DNA of 58,896 nt from JANMMJ01 sp964543235 (GCA_964543235.1 CAZIXE010000021.1:1-58896), one strand, 5' to 3'; numbered from the stretch's first letter, positions 23,817 through 32,296 are shown. The notes: generated by a model not told the origin, from the sequence alone. Translations and numbers: made by a program.

Positions 23817-25139
23817 TCAGATCTTGCCTTCCTCCTGGAAGACTTCGGTCCAGTCGGCAATGAGGCCGTCAAGCGCTTCCTTGGCGGTGCCCTTGTCGGC
23901 CACCACATAGTCGTGCAAGCGCTTCTGCATGGCCTGCAGCAGCGACGCGTAAGCCGGTTCCTGCCAGAAGTCCTTGACGCCGGCCATGGCTTCGAGGAAC
24001 TGCGCGGCAAAAGGCTGCGAGTCCTTGAAGCCCGGATCATTCAGAACGGCGTTGTGGCAGGCATAGCCGCCGAGCGACCACCATTTCTTCTGGACGTCCG
24101 GCTGGGCGAACCATTTGATGTAGGCGAGCGCGCCATCCATGTTGTCGGTGTTGGAGACAACGGAGATGCCCTGGCCGCCAAGCGTCGATGCCGGCACTTT
24201 TTCGGCGGGATTGACGAAGAAGCCGGTCTTGTCGCCGACCTTCTCGTCCTTGGCCATGCCGGGCATGAAGGCGAACCAGTTCATCATCATGGCGACCTGA
24301 CCCGATTTGAAGGCATCGAGGCCTTCACCCATGTAGGCGTCGGTGTAGCCGGGCGGCGTGCAGCACTTGAACAGTTCCTTGTAGAATTCGAGGCCCTTGA
24401 CCGAGTCCTCGGAGTTCACCGCCCCATCCATGTCATATTTGCCGGGCGTGTTCTCGTACTTGAAGCCGAAGGAGTAGAGGGCGGAGGTGGCGCCCATGGT
24501 GATGCCTTCGGAGCCGCGTTCGGTGAAGATCGCGGCGCCATAGACCTTCTGGCCGTCGACCTCACGGCCCTGGAAGAATTCGGCGATGTCCTTGAGCTCG
24601 CTCCAGGTCTTGGGCGGGGCGAGATCGCGATTGTACTTGGCCTTGTATTCGGCCTGCAGTTCCGGCTTGGCGAACCAGTCGCGGCGATAGAACCAGCCAT
24701 TGGCATCGCCCATGGCGGGAAGCGCCCAGTAGTTGGGCGTACCCTTGGGCCAGGTCGAGTAGGCATAGACAGTGGCGGGCGCGAAGTCGTCCATGCTGAT
24801 TCCTTCCTTGTCGAAGAAATCATTGAGTTTCACGTAGTAGCCGTTTTCGGCGGAGCCGCCGATCCATTGCGAGTCACCGATCAGCAGATCGCAAAGCTTG
24901 CCGCCGGAGTTCAACTCGTTGAGGAAGCGGTCGGCGAAGTTGGGCCAGGGCACGAACTCGAACTTCATGGTGATGCCGGACTGTTTCTCGAAGTCCTTGG
25001 AAAGCTCAACCAGCGCATTGGCAGGATCCCAAGCGGCCCAGCACAGGGTCAATTCCGAGGCTTCCGATCTGGCCGGAGCGGAGCCAAGCACGAGAGCGGC
25101 GGCGGAAAGGGCCGTCGCGCATTTCAGAAACGTCTTCAT
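23817..25139 (-). CDS. ABC transporter substrate-binding protein (sugar/polyol)
   Basis: A 440-residue periplasmic binding protein of the extracellular solute-binding family 1. The signal peptide is MKTFLKCATALSAAALVLGS and the mature protein begins near residue 24-28 with ELTLCWAAWDPANALVELSK. Features of sugar-binding members include CDLLIGDSQWIGG and the Trp/Tyr-rich ligand region (NGWFYRRDWF, MMNWFAFMPG, FAQPDVQKKWW). There are about six Cys residues, including the pair in KCCTPPG, so disulfides are possible. GGGAGGA six bases before the ATG at 25139 settles the start. It is the first gene of the importer-kinase operon, 95 bases downstream of a perfect inverted repeat. The ligand is unknown; the downstream kinase suggests a polyol or short ketose. 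Confidence 0.88.
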   Translation of the reverse strand: MKTFLKCATALSAAALVLGSAPARSEASELTLCWAAWDPANALVELSKDFEKQSGITMKFEFVPWPNFADRFLNELNSGGKLCDLLIGDSQWIGGSAENGYYVKLNDFFDKEGISMDDFAPATVYAYSTWPKGTPNYWALPAMGDANGWFYRRDWFAKPELQAEYKAKYNRDLAPPKTWSELKDIAEFFQGREVDGQKVYGAAIFTERGSEGITMGATSALYSFGFKYENTPGKYDMDGAVNSEDSVKGLEFYKELFKCCTPPGYTDAYMGEGLDAFKSGQVAMMMNWFAFMPGMAKDEKVGDKTGFFVNPAEKVPASTLGGQGISVVSNTDNMDGALAYIKWFAQPDVQKKWWSLGGYACHNAVLNDPGFKDSQPFAAQFLEAMAGVKDFWQEPAYASLLQAMQKRLHDYVVADKGTAKEALDGLIADWTEVFQEEGKI

Positions 25140-25226
25140 GTGGTGTCCTCCCATATTGGACGCCCGGGCCGGGTCCGACGCAGAGCCCGCCGAGCCATCC
25201 CGCACCCTGATGACGCGGGAATTCTT

Positions 25227-25264
25227 GTTTAGTTGTTTAGTTTAGTAACACTACTAAACTAAAC
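25227..25264. promoter_or_regulatory. Perfect inverted repeat, likely operator of the importer-kinase operon
   Basis: The arms GTTTAGTTTAGTA (25235-25247) and TACTAAACTAAAC (25252-25264) are exact reverse complements around the 4-base spacer ACAC. A further GTTTAG copy lies at 25227-25232. The site is AT-rich in GC-rich surroundings and sits about 95 bases upstream of the binding-protein ATG, with no T-tract, so an operator fits better than a terminator. The regulator is unknown; candidates are the operon's own helix-turn-helix protein, the nearby LacI protein, or a distant repressor. Confidence 0.65.
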
Positions 25265-25364
25265 ACGCAAGAGGGTCGTTTCGCACGTGCGAGAGAACGT
25301 CGGGAGCGATAGTTGGAAAGTTGCGAAGCCGCTCGGGCGCTGTCGCACGCGTCTTCCGAAACAG

Positions 25365-25763
25365 TCAGTGGCTATTCACGTCCGTGAACTGGAAGTCCTT
25401 GCCGGCGAAAAGCAACGGGACGTTGCGGCGTTTGGCGAATGCATAGGAGAAACAGTCGCCCAGGTTCAGATTCGCCGGATGACCACTGCGACGGCCAAAC
25501 CGGTCGAACGCAGCGACTGCCGTTTCGAGAGTCTCGAGGTCGCCAAACACGATCTTGGCCTTGACGAGTTCCAGGAATGCGTAAATCGGGCGTAGCTCGT
25601 CGCGAGCCGGGCGTTCAGTCTTTCTCGAAATCGAAGCTGCCGCTTCCCAGACTGCGATCGCGGAGGTGATGCAGCCCTCGCGGCCATCCAGCGCAGATGA
25701 GAGCCCGGGGGCCGTTTCCTCGCCAGTCAAAATGGAAACGATGACCGATGCGTCGATAAACAT
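25365..25763 (-). CDS. vapC: VapC-family toxin (PIN-domain ribonuclease)
   Basis: A 132-residue PIN-domain protein. The acidic residues for Mg-dependent RNA cleavage are in MFIDASVIVSIL (first Asp), the mid-protein Glu in AVWEAAASI, and the late Asp in LNLGDCFSYAFA, followed by the usual VPLLFAGKDFQFTDV. VapC toxins cut tRNA or rRNA when released from VapB. The ATG at 25763 gives the classical start; a GTG at 25769 overlapping the vapB stop would add two residues. It lies directly behind vapB, in the usual antitoxin-first order. Confidence 0.86.
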   Translation of the reverse strand: MFIDASVIVSILTGEETAPGLSSALDGREGCITSAIAVWEAAASISRKTERPARDELRPIYAFLELVKAKIVFGDLETLETAVAAFDRFGRRSGHPANLNLGDCFSYAFAKRRNVPLLFAGKDFQFTDVNSH

Positions 25764-25765
25764 GC

Positions 25766-25999
25766 TCACTCGTAGAGACTGTCGCGAAATTCCTTAGTGA
25801 CCGGCTCCGGATGCTTCACCCGCGCCATGACTTCGGCGCGCAGCGCCGCGGTGCGCTCCCAAACCGACGGCCGCGACCGCCGCCGTTCGATTTCATTCGT
25901 TACCGCCATGTGCACTGCCTCAGTCAAACCCAGCTTTGCCTGCCTTGCGAGTTCGCGAGTCAGGCGCTCGGTTTCCTTATTGCGAATGTGAAATGCCAT
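25766..25999 (-). CDS. vapB: VapB-family antitoxin
   Basis: A 77-residue protein with an N-terminal DNA-binding region (AFHIRNKETERLTRELARQAK, shortened here to its core IRNKETERLTRELA) typical of Rv0623/PSK-type VapB antitoxins. A charged C-terminal tail (PVTKEFRDSLYE) would wrap the VapC active site. A complex palindrome lies immediately upstream (26001-26043), fitting autoregulation by the VapBC complex. The stop overlaps the possible GTG start of vapC. Confidence 0.85.
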   Translation of the reverse strand: MAFHIRNKETERLTRELARQAKLGLTEAVHMAVTNEIERRRSRPSVWERTAALRAEVMARVKHPEPVTKEFRDSLYE

Positions 26000-26000
26000 C

Positions 26001-26043
26001 GGCTATCCTATACAAGATAGCTGTATATACAGACAGGATAGCC
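26001..26043. promoter_or_regulatory. Nested palindromes upstream of vapBC, probable autoregulatory operator
   Basis: The outer arms GGCTATCCT (26001-26009) and AGGATAGCC (26035-26043) are perfect reverse complements. Inside lies the perfect 12-base palindrome CTGTATATACAG (26021-26032). The whole array begins two bases upstream of the vapB ATG, so a bound VapBC complex would cover the promoter or ribosome site. Only the sequence symmetry is observed; binding is inferred from how other vapBC loci work. Confidence 0.7.
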
Positions 26044-26055
26044 CGAAATCAATGC

Positions 26056-27228
26056 CTATCCCATTTTCGTCCACCTGCCGTTCTTCGCCGAGGATTTCAC
26101 GCAAGCCTCGATGAAGGCCATGCCGGCGACGCCGTCGGCGATGCCGGGGAAAGTCACCGCCTTGTCGGGCTTCTTGCCGGCGCGGGCGGCCTTGATGGCA
26201 CGCGCGACTTCCGTATAGATCGTGGCGAAGCCCTCGAGATAGCCTTCCGGGTGCCCGAAGGGGACGCGGGTGACGCGGGCGGCGGCGGCATTGGCACCGT
26301 CACCGCCGCGGGTAATGAGGGTCTTGGGCTTGCCGAGCTCGGTGTACCAGAGCAGGTTGGGATTCTCCTGGGCCCATTCGAAGCCGCCTTTCTCGCCATA
26401 GACGCGGAGCGTCAGGTTGTTCTCGTTGCCAACCGCGATCTGGCTGGCCCACAACATGCCCTTGGCGCCACCCTTGAAGCGGAGCAGGACCGAGACATTG
26501 TCATCGACCTTGCGGCCTTTCACGAAGGCAGTGAGATCGGCGGAGAGCTGGTCGAGCGTCAGCCCCGACACGAAGCAGGCAAGCTGCATGGCATGGGTGC
26601 CGATGTCGCCGACGGCGCCGCCGGCGCCGGTCTGCTTGGGATCGGTGCGCCAGGAGGCCTGCTTCTGCCCGGATTTCTCCAGGGGCGTGGCCAGCCAGGC
26701 CTGGGCATATTCCGCCTGCACATAGCGGATGGGTCCCAACAGGCCGCTGGCGATCATGTCGCGGGCCTGGCGGATCATGGGATAGCCGGAATAATTGTGG
26801 GTCAGCGCAAAGACGAGCTTGTTCTTGCGTTTGACCAAGGCCTCGAGCTGCTTCGCCTCCTTCAGGCTGAAGGCCAGCGGCTTGTCGCAGATGACATGGA
26901 TGCCGGCTTCGAGAAAGGCCTTGCAGACCGGCACATGCATGTTGTTGGGGGTAACGACGGCGACGGCCTCAATGCCGTCGGGGCGTCCTGCTTCCGCCTT
27001 CGCCATGGCGCGGAAGTCGGTGTAGATGCGGTCGGGCGCCAGGCCCAGTTCCTCGCCCGAGGCTCTGGCACGCTGCGGATCGGAGGAAAGAGCCCCCGCC
27101 ACGAACTCGTAGTGATCGTCCATGCGCGCCGCAAGGCGGTGCACGGCGCCGATGAAGGCGCCCTGGCCACCACCCACCATACCCAGCCTGACGCGGCCGC
27201 CGGTTGCATCGCTTCTGCCTGAAACCAT
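26056..27228 (-). CDS. Gfo/Idh/MocA family oxidoreductase
   Basis: A 390-residue NAD(P)-dependent sugar or inositol dehydrogenase. The Rossmann loop is LGMVGGGQGAFIGAVHR (about residues 14-30), the family EKP motif appears as CDKPLAFSLKEA, and the active-site GGAVGDIGTHAMQLA provides the conserved Asp and His. GGGAGG lies six bases before the ATG. It is the last gene of a five-gene xylose-type operon, 12 bases after the TIM-barrel isomerase gene; such dehydrogenase-isomerase pairs often oxidise a sugar and rearrange the keto product. The substrate is not determined. Confidence 0.88.
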   Translation of the reverse strand: MVSGRSDATGGRVRLGMVGGGQGAFIGAVHRLAARMDDHYEFVAGALSSDPQRARASGEELGLAPDRIYTDFRAMAKAEAGRPDGIEAVAVVTPNNMHVPVCKAFLEAGIHVICDKPLAFSLKEAKQLEALVKRKNKLVFALTHNYSGYPMIRQARDMIASGLLGPIRYVQAEYAQAWLATPLEKSGQKQASWRTDPKQTGAGGAVGDIGTHAMQLACFVSGLTLDQLSADLTAFVKGRKVDDNVSVLLRFKGGAKGMLWASQIAVGNENNLTLRVYGEKGGFEWAQENPNLLWYTELGKPKTLITRGGDGANAAAARVTRVPFGHPEGYLEGFATIYTEVARAIKAARAGKKPDKAVTFPGIADGVAGMAFIEACVKSSAKNGRWTKMG

Positions 27229-27240
27229 GATGTGCCTCCC

Positions 27241-28299
27241 TCAGCCAATGCCCAGCATGCGTTTGATCTTCGAGGTATCCTTGTCGCCGGCGGCAAAATC
27301 GTCGAAGGACTTCTCGGTCACCTTGATAATGTGGTCGGCGATGAAGGGCGCACCCTCGGCAGCACCCTGCTGCGAGTCCTTGAGGCAGCATTCCCATTCA
27401 AGCACCGCCCAGCTGTCATAATTGTAAGCAGCGAGCTTCGAGAAGATGGCGCTGAAATCGACCTCGCCGTCACCCAGCGAGCGGAACCGGCCGGCGCGGT
27501 TCACCCAGGACTGGAAGCCGGAATAGACGCCCTGGCGGCCGGTCGGGTTGAACTCGGCATCCTTGACGTGGAAGGCACAGATCCGCTCGTGGTAGATGTC
27601 GATGAATTCCAGATAGTCGAGCTGCTGCAGGACGAAGTGCGAAGGATCGTAGTTGATCCGGCAGCGCTTGTGGCCCTTCAGATTGTCAAGGAACATCTCG
27701 AAGGTCACGCCATCCATGACATCCTCGCCAGGATGCAGTTCGAAGCCGACATCGACGCCATTCTCGTCCATGGCATCGAGCAGCGGCTTCCAGCGGCGGG
27801 CAAGTTCGGCGAAGCCCTCCTCGATCAGGCCGGGCGGGCGCGGCGGCCAGGGATAGAGGAAGGGCCAGCACAGCGCGCCGGGAAAGGAGACATGGGCGGT
27901 GAGACCCAGGTTCTTCGAAGCCTTCGCTGCATATTTCACCTGGTCCTCGGCCCAGGCGCGGCGGGCCTTGGGATTGCCGTGCACTTCCTTCGGGGCAAAG
28001 GCATCGAAGGCTTCGTCATAGGCGGGGTGGACGGCGACGAGCTGGCCCTGGAGATGTGTCGACAGCTCGGTGATCTCGATGCCGTTCTTGTTGGCGACGC
28101 CCCGCAATTCATCACAATAGGTCTTGGACTCGGCCGCCTTCTTCAGGTCGATCATGCGGCCGTCCCAGGTCGGGATCTGCACGCCCTTGTAGCCGAGGGA
28201 CGCCGCCCATCCGGTGATCGCATCCCAGGAGTTGAAAGGCGCGGCATCGCCGGCAAACTGGGCCAGGAAGATCGCCGGACCCTTGATGTTGGTTGCCAT
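27241..28299 (-). CDS. Sugar phosphate isomerase/epimerase (xylose isomerase-like TIM barrel)
   Basis: A 352-residue TIM-barrel protein. Metal ligands appear in VDVGFELHPGEDV (Glu), NYDPSHFVLQQLDY (Asp, His), the HVKDAEF motif and the final Glu in WAVLEWECC. It resembles the YcjR/IolE-like group, often encoded beside Gfo/Idh dehydrogenases, as here. The N-terminal part (NIKGPAIFLAQFAGDAAPFN) is a normal first barrel strand. GGGAGGA precedes the ATG. Shorter than neither relative; about 70 residues longer than the epimerase in the kinase operon, and not closely related to it by eye. Confidence 0.85.
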   Translation of the reverse strand: MATNIKGPAIFLAQFAGDAAPFNSWDAITGWAASLGYKGVQIPTWDGRMIDLKKAAESKTYCDELRGVANKNGIEITELSTHLQGQLVAVHPAYDEAFDAFAPKEVHGNPKARRAWAEDQVKYAAKASKNLGLTAHVSFPGALCWPFLYPWPPRPPGLIEEGFAELARRWKPLLDAMDENGVDVGFELHPGEDVMDGVTFEMFLDNLKGHKRCRINYDPSHFVLQQLDYLEFIDIYHERICAFHVKDAEFNPTGRQGVYSGFQSWVNRAGRFRSLGDGEVDFSAIFSKLAAYNYDSWAVLEWECCLKDSQQGAAEGAPFIADHIIKVTEKSFDDFAAGDKDTSKIKRMLGIG

Positions 28300-28310
28300 G
28301 AAGTTCCTCC

Positions 28311-29624
28311 CTAGACGTAAGTGTTCAGCAGGTTCTCGAGATACTCCTGGCGGCCGGACCGCGGCTGCGGGTCAAGGCCTTCCTTCAGCACGCGCGCGGC
28401 AATCCTGTCGAGGCTCTCCTTGCCCTCCAGCATGGCCTGGTTCTTCGGTTCCTGCCATTTCGCATAGCGCTTATCCACCAGCTTCTGCAGCTTGCCATCC
28501 TTCATCATTTTAGCGGCGATGAGAAGGCCCCTGGCGCAGGCATCCATCGAGCCGACATGGGCATGCAACAGATCGTCGGGATCGATCGACTGGCGGCGGA
28601 TCTTGGCGTCGAAATTCATGCCGCCGGTCGTGAAGCCGCCGGCTTTGAGCACTTCATACATGGCGAGCGCGATATCGGGCGCCTTGACGGCGAACTGGTC
28701 GGTGTCCCAGCCCAGGAGATCATCGCCGCGGTTGATGTCGAGGGAGCCGAAGATGCCGAGTGCTGCGGCGAGCGCGATCTCGTGCTCGAAGCTGTGGCCG
28801 GCCAGGATGGCGTGGTTCTGCTCGATGTTGAGCTTGACGTCGGCCTTCAGATCATAGGCCTCGAGCATGCCATAGACGCTGGCCACGTCGTAGTCATACT
28901 GGTGCTTGGTCGGTTCCTTGGGCTTGGGCTCGATGAGGATCGGTCCTTTGAAGCCGATCTTGTGCTTGTACTCGACGACCAGCGACAGAAAGCGGCCGGC
29001 CTGTTTCAGCTCGCGGCCGATATCGGTGTTGAGCAACGTCTCGTAGCCCTCGCGGCCACCCCACATGACGTAATTGGCGCCGCCGAGTCCCTTGGTGACA
29101 TCGAGGCAGTGCTTCACCTGGGCGGCGCAATAGGCAAAGACGTCGGGATCGGGATTGGTCGCCGCTCCCGCCATGAAGCGGCGGTTGGAAAACATGTTGG
29201 CGGTGCCCCACAGCAGCTTCCTGCCGGTCCTGGCCATCAGCTTCTCGAAGATGCCGGCAATCGCCGTGACGTTGGCATTGAACTCCTTCAGCGACTTGCC
29301 TTCGGGGGCGATGTCGAGATCGTGGAAGGTAAAGAACTCGACGCCGAGCAGGCGCAGCGTCTCGAACATCACCTCGGCTTTCATGCGTGCCGCGTCCATG
29401 GGATCGGCCATGTTATGCCAGGGCCTATGGAAGGTCTCGCCGCCAAAGGGATCGAGTCCCGGCCAGCACAGCGTATGCCAGTAGCACACGGCAAAGCGCA
29501 GATGCTCCGCCATGGTCTTGCCGAGGACCTTCTGCCTGGGATTGTACCAGCGGAAGGCCAGCGGATTCTTCGAGTCGGGCCCTTCGTATCTGATCGGGTC
29601 AGTGATCGAATAGAATTTCATCAT
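28311..29624 (-). CDS. xylA: Xylose isomerase
   Basis: A 437-residue class II xylose isomerase that turns D-xylose into D-xylulose. The catalytic pair His101 and Asp104 lies in FFTFHDLDIAP, the metal/substrate Lys in LIEPKPKEPTKHQYD, and later metal ligands in NIEQNHAILAGHSFEHE and GSLDINRGDD. Length and residue numbering match well-studied class II enzymes. The ATG at 29624 shares one base with the xylB stop; a second ATG follows directly. AAGGAG inside the xylB end provides the ribosome site. Confidence 0.96.
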   Translation of the reverse strand: MMKFYSITDPIRYEGPDSKNPLAFRWYNPRQKVLGKTMAEHLRFAVCYWHTLCWPGLDPFGGETFHRPWHNMADPMDAARMKAEVMFETLRLLGVEFFTFHDLDIAPEGKSLKEFNANVTAIAGIFEKLMARTGRKLLWGTANMFSNRRFMAGAATNPDPDVFAYCAAQVKHCLDVTKGLGGANYVMWGGREGYETLLNTDIGRELKQAGRFLSLVVEYKHKIGFKGPILIEPKPKEPTKHQYDYDVASVYGMLEAYDLKADVKLNIEQNHAILAGHSFEHEIALAAALGIFGSLDINRGDDLLGWDTDQFAVKAPDIALAMYEVLKAGGFTTGGMNFDAKIRRQSIDPDDLLHAHVGSMDACARGLLIAAKMMKDGKLQKLVDKRYAKWQEPKNQAMLEGKESLDRIAARVLKEGLDPQPRSGRQEYLENLLNTYV

Positions 29625-31081
29625 CAGCGATAGATCTCCTTGATCGCGGGATAGATCTGCACATAGCGGCGATAGTGCGCCTCATAGGCATCGCGCGCCT
29701 TGGGTTCGGGTTTGATGGTACGGGCGGTCTTCGGGGCGGTGAGCACCTTGCGGTAGTCGGCGCCGGTCGCGGCAATGAGGCCAAGCCGCGCCGCACCGAA
29801 GGCCCCGCCGACATCGCCAGCAGCCGGCAGGTCGACAGGAACACCGAGCACGGTCGCGATGATCTTCAGCCACAGCTCCGATTTCGAACCGCCGCCCACC
29901 GCGGTGACGCGCTTCACCTCGGTGCCGGCATCCTTGAGCGCCTCGAGCGAATCGCGGAAGGCAAAGGCCACGGCATCGAGGGCCGCGTGGGTCAGGGTTT
30001 TCTTGTCCGTCTCATGGCCCAGCCCCATGAGGAGGCCGCGCACCTGGGCATCGCCCACCGGTGTGCGCTCGCCCGAGAGATAGGGCAGGAACAGGGCCGG
30101 CGATGGCCCGGCAAGTCTGGAGCCGAGGGCTGCCGTGAGCCTGGGCGCCGGCGATCCGAGGATGCCGGCCAGCCATTCGAGACTGGCGGCGGCCGACAGG
30201 ATGACGCCCATCTGGTGCCAGGTATTGGGGACGGCATGGCAGAAGGCATGTACCATGCGGCCGGCATTGGGGCGGAACTTGTCGTTGGACACAAACAGGA
30301 CGCCAGACGTGCCGATCGAGACCAGTGCGGCATTGTCGGTCACCGCCCCGATGCCGCAGGCGGCCGCGGCATTGTCGCCGCCGCCGCCGGCCACCACCGG
30401 GCGCTTCGGCATGCCCCAGGCCCTGGCCACGGCGGGGGTCAGTTGCCCCGTGGCATCAGTGCCCTCGAAGAGGTGCGGCATCTGCTCCGGCGCCATGCCG
30501 GAGGCATTGAGCAGAAGCGGCGACCAGGCGCGCCTGGCGATATCGAGCCAGAAGGTGCCGGAGGAATCCGACATGTCGGAGGCATATTCGCCGGTCATGC
30601 GGTAGCGGATGTAGTCCTTGGGGAGCAGTACCTTGGCGACCCTGGCAAAGACCTTTGGCTCGTGCTTCCTGACCCAGACGAGCTTGGGGGCGGTGTAGCC
30701 CGCGAGCGGTATGTTGCCGGCCAGCGGTACCGCTCCCGGCTCGCGCGTCATGATGTCCTCGCATTCCCGGAAGGAGCGGGCATCGTTCCAGAGGATGCAG
30801 GGCCGCAACACCTTGCCCGCGGCATCGAGCAGGGTGGCGCCATGCTGCTGGCCGGAGAGGCCGATCCCCGCGACGGCGGCAACGGCCTTGGGCTTCATCC
30901 TGCCCAGGGTCTTCACGACGGTGTTGCAGGCCTTCCACCAGTCTTCCGGATTCTGCTCGGACCAGCCGGGATGGGGCCGCGAGACCTTGAGCGGGGCCGA
31001 AGCCGTGGCGACGATCTTCTGCCTGGCATCGATCAGCACGCCCTTCACCGATGACGTGCCGAAATCAAGTCCGAGATACAT
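29624..31081 (-). CDS. xylB: Xylulokinase
   Basis: A 485-residue FGGY sugar kinase that phosphorylates D-xylulose with ATP, feeding the pentose phosphate pathway. The N-terminal phosphate loop is LGLDFGTSSVKGVLID, the substrate motif GLSGQQHGATLLD with the catalytic Asp later in GGGGDNAAAACG, and the C-terminal ATP site AVGGGSKSELWLKI. Length fits the family. It lies 9 bases after the lacI-type gene and overlaps xylA by one base. Confidence 0.95.
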   Translation of the reverse strand: MYLGLDFGTSSVKGVLIDARQKIVATASAPLKVSRPHPGWSEQNPEDWWKACNTVVKTLGRMKPKAVAAVAGIGLSGQQHGATLLDAAGKVLRPCILWNDARSFRECEDIMTREPGAVPLAGNIPLAGYTAPKLVWVRKHEPKVFARVAKVLLPKDYIRYRMTGEYASDMSDSSGTFWLDIARRAWSPLLLNASGMAPEQMPHLFEGTDATGQLTPAVARAWGMPKRPVVAGGGGDNAAAACGIGAVTDNAALVSIGTSGVLFVSNDKFRPNAGRMVHAFCHAVPNTWHQMGVILSAAASLEWLAGILGSPAPRLTAALGSRLAGPSPALFLPYLSGERTPVGDAQVRGLLMGLGHETDKKTLTHAALDAVAFAFRDSLEALKDAGTEVKRVTAVGGGSKSELWLKIIATVLGVPVDLPAAGDVGGAFGAARLGLIAATGADYRKVLTAPKTARTIKPEPKARDAYEAHYRRYVQIYPAIKEIYR

Positions 31082-31090
31082 GGCGGCTCC

Positions 31091-32116
31091 TCACGGAAGA
31101 TTGTCGCGGATGAAGATGTCGATGCGGATGCGCTCCTGGCTTTCGATCAGCGGAACATTGTCGCATTTGGCGAGCAGTACACGGATCGCGCTCCTGACCT
31201 CGTGACCGGCATCCTGGTTGATGATGGCATCGACGGTGCCGGTGATCAGCGCCTTCCTGGCATGGTCGGTCAGCTCATGGGCGATGAAGACGATGTCGCG
31301 GCCGCGCTCGAGCCGTTCGAGGGCCGAGATGATGCCGCGGGTGCCACCGCCGGCATTGTAGATGCCGATCATGTCGGGATGCTCCTTGAGGAGCTGGACG
31401 GCGACCTCCTCGACCTTCTGCCAGTCGTCGCGGGCTTCGCGCACGGGCAGGATCTTCAGGTGGCGGTACTCATGGGCCATGACCTGTTCAAAGCCGAACT
31501 GCCGCTCGATGTGGTCGCGCAGCGCGAGCGAGCCGGCGATCAGCCCGACTTCGCCCTGCCGCTTGCCCAGGAACTTGCCCATGAGGCTTGCGGCGGTGCG
31601 CCCGGCCGAGGAGTTGTCGATGCCGGCATAGTGGGCGCGCTTCGAACCCGGCACATCGGAGACCAGCGTCACCACCACGACGCCGCGCTGGGCGAGGGCA
31701 TTGATCGATTCGCGCACCGCCGGGTGGTCGAGCGCCACCACCGCCACGCCGTCATACATGTCGCCGATCTGATCGAGGGTGCTGGCGAGGAGATTGCCGT
31801 CGAAGACGTCGGTGAAGCGCATGTCGATGGTCACGCGCTCGGCGGCCATGCGCTCGGCCGCTGCGCGCACCTCCTCGCCGAGGCTGACCATGAAAGAGTT
31901 GTTGCCGGTAGGCAGCACGAAGCAGAAGCGGTATTCGCGCGAGCGGGCGAGCCGCGCGGCAATGCGATCGGGCTGGTAATTCAGTTCGCGGATCGCGCCT
32001 TCGACGCGCTCGACGGTGACCGGCCGCACGCCCGGCCGATGGTTCAAGACGCGGTCAACGGTCGCCACGCTGACGCCGGCAATGCGGGCGACATCCTGAA
32101 TCGTGATCTTTCCCAT
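31091..32116 (-). CDS. LacI family transcriptional regulator
   Basis: A 341-residue repressor. The N-terminal helix-turn-helix is ITIQDVARIAGVSVATVDRV (residues 4-23) followed by the hinge helix region NYQPDRIAARLA; the rest is a periplasmic-binding-protein-like sensor domain with ligand residues expected in GIDNSSAGRTAASLMG and HELTDHARKALITG. It is the first gene of the xylose operon and so probably controls its own transcript in response to a sugar. A good promoter lies so close to the ATG at 32116 that the mRNA may be leaderless. No clear LacI-type palindrome with a central CG was found. Confidence 0.9.
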   Translation of the reverse strand: MGKITIQDVARIAGVSVATVDRVLNHRPGVRPVTVERVEGAIRELNYQPDRIAARLARSREYRFCFVLPTGNNSFMVSLGEEVRAAAERMAAERVTIDMRFTDVFDGNLLASTLDQIGDMYDGVAVVALDHPAVRESINALAQRGVVVVTLVSDVPGSKRAHYAGIDNSSAGRTAASLMGKFLGKRQGEVGLIAGSLALRDHIERQFGFEQVMAHEYRHLKILPVREARDDWQKVEEVAVQLLKEHPDMIGIYNAGGGTRGIISALERLERGRDIVFIAHELTDHARKALITGTVDAIINQDAGHEVRSAIRVLLAKCDNVPLIESQERIRIDIFIRDNLP

Positions 32117-32124
32117 TTATATGA

Positions 32125-32153
32125 TTTATCGCCCGGCGAGACGATCTTGTCAA
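32125..32153 (-). promoter_or_regulatory. Promoter of the lacI-xylBA operon
   Basis: On the minus strand a perfect -35 box TTGACA (32153-32148) is followed after exactly 17 bases by GATAAA (32130-32125, four of six consensus positions). Transcription would start near 32118, only about two bases before the ATG at 32116. A second TTGACA lies at 32174-32169 on the same strand. No ribosome site fits between promoter and ATG, which supports a leaderless transcript. Confidence 0.6.
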
Positions 32154-32296
32154 ATTCTGAGGGGCGCTTGTCAACCGGATGACAGGCCGGCGCGATGCGG
32201 GTGCTGCCGGTTGCCATGCCTGTCGCGCAGCGCCGGAGGGGCCGGTGAGGCGCGACGGCCCGGCAAGGACAGTTCTCACAGGGGATGATTTTACTG

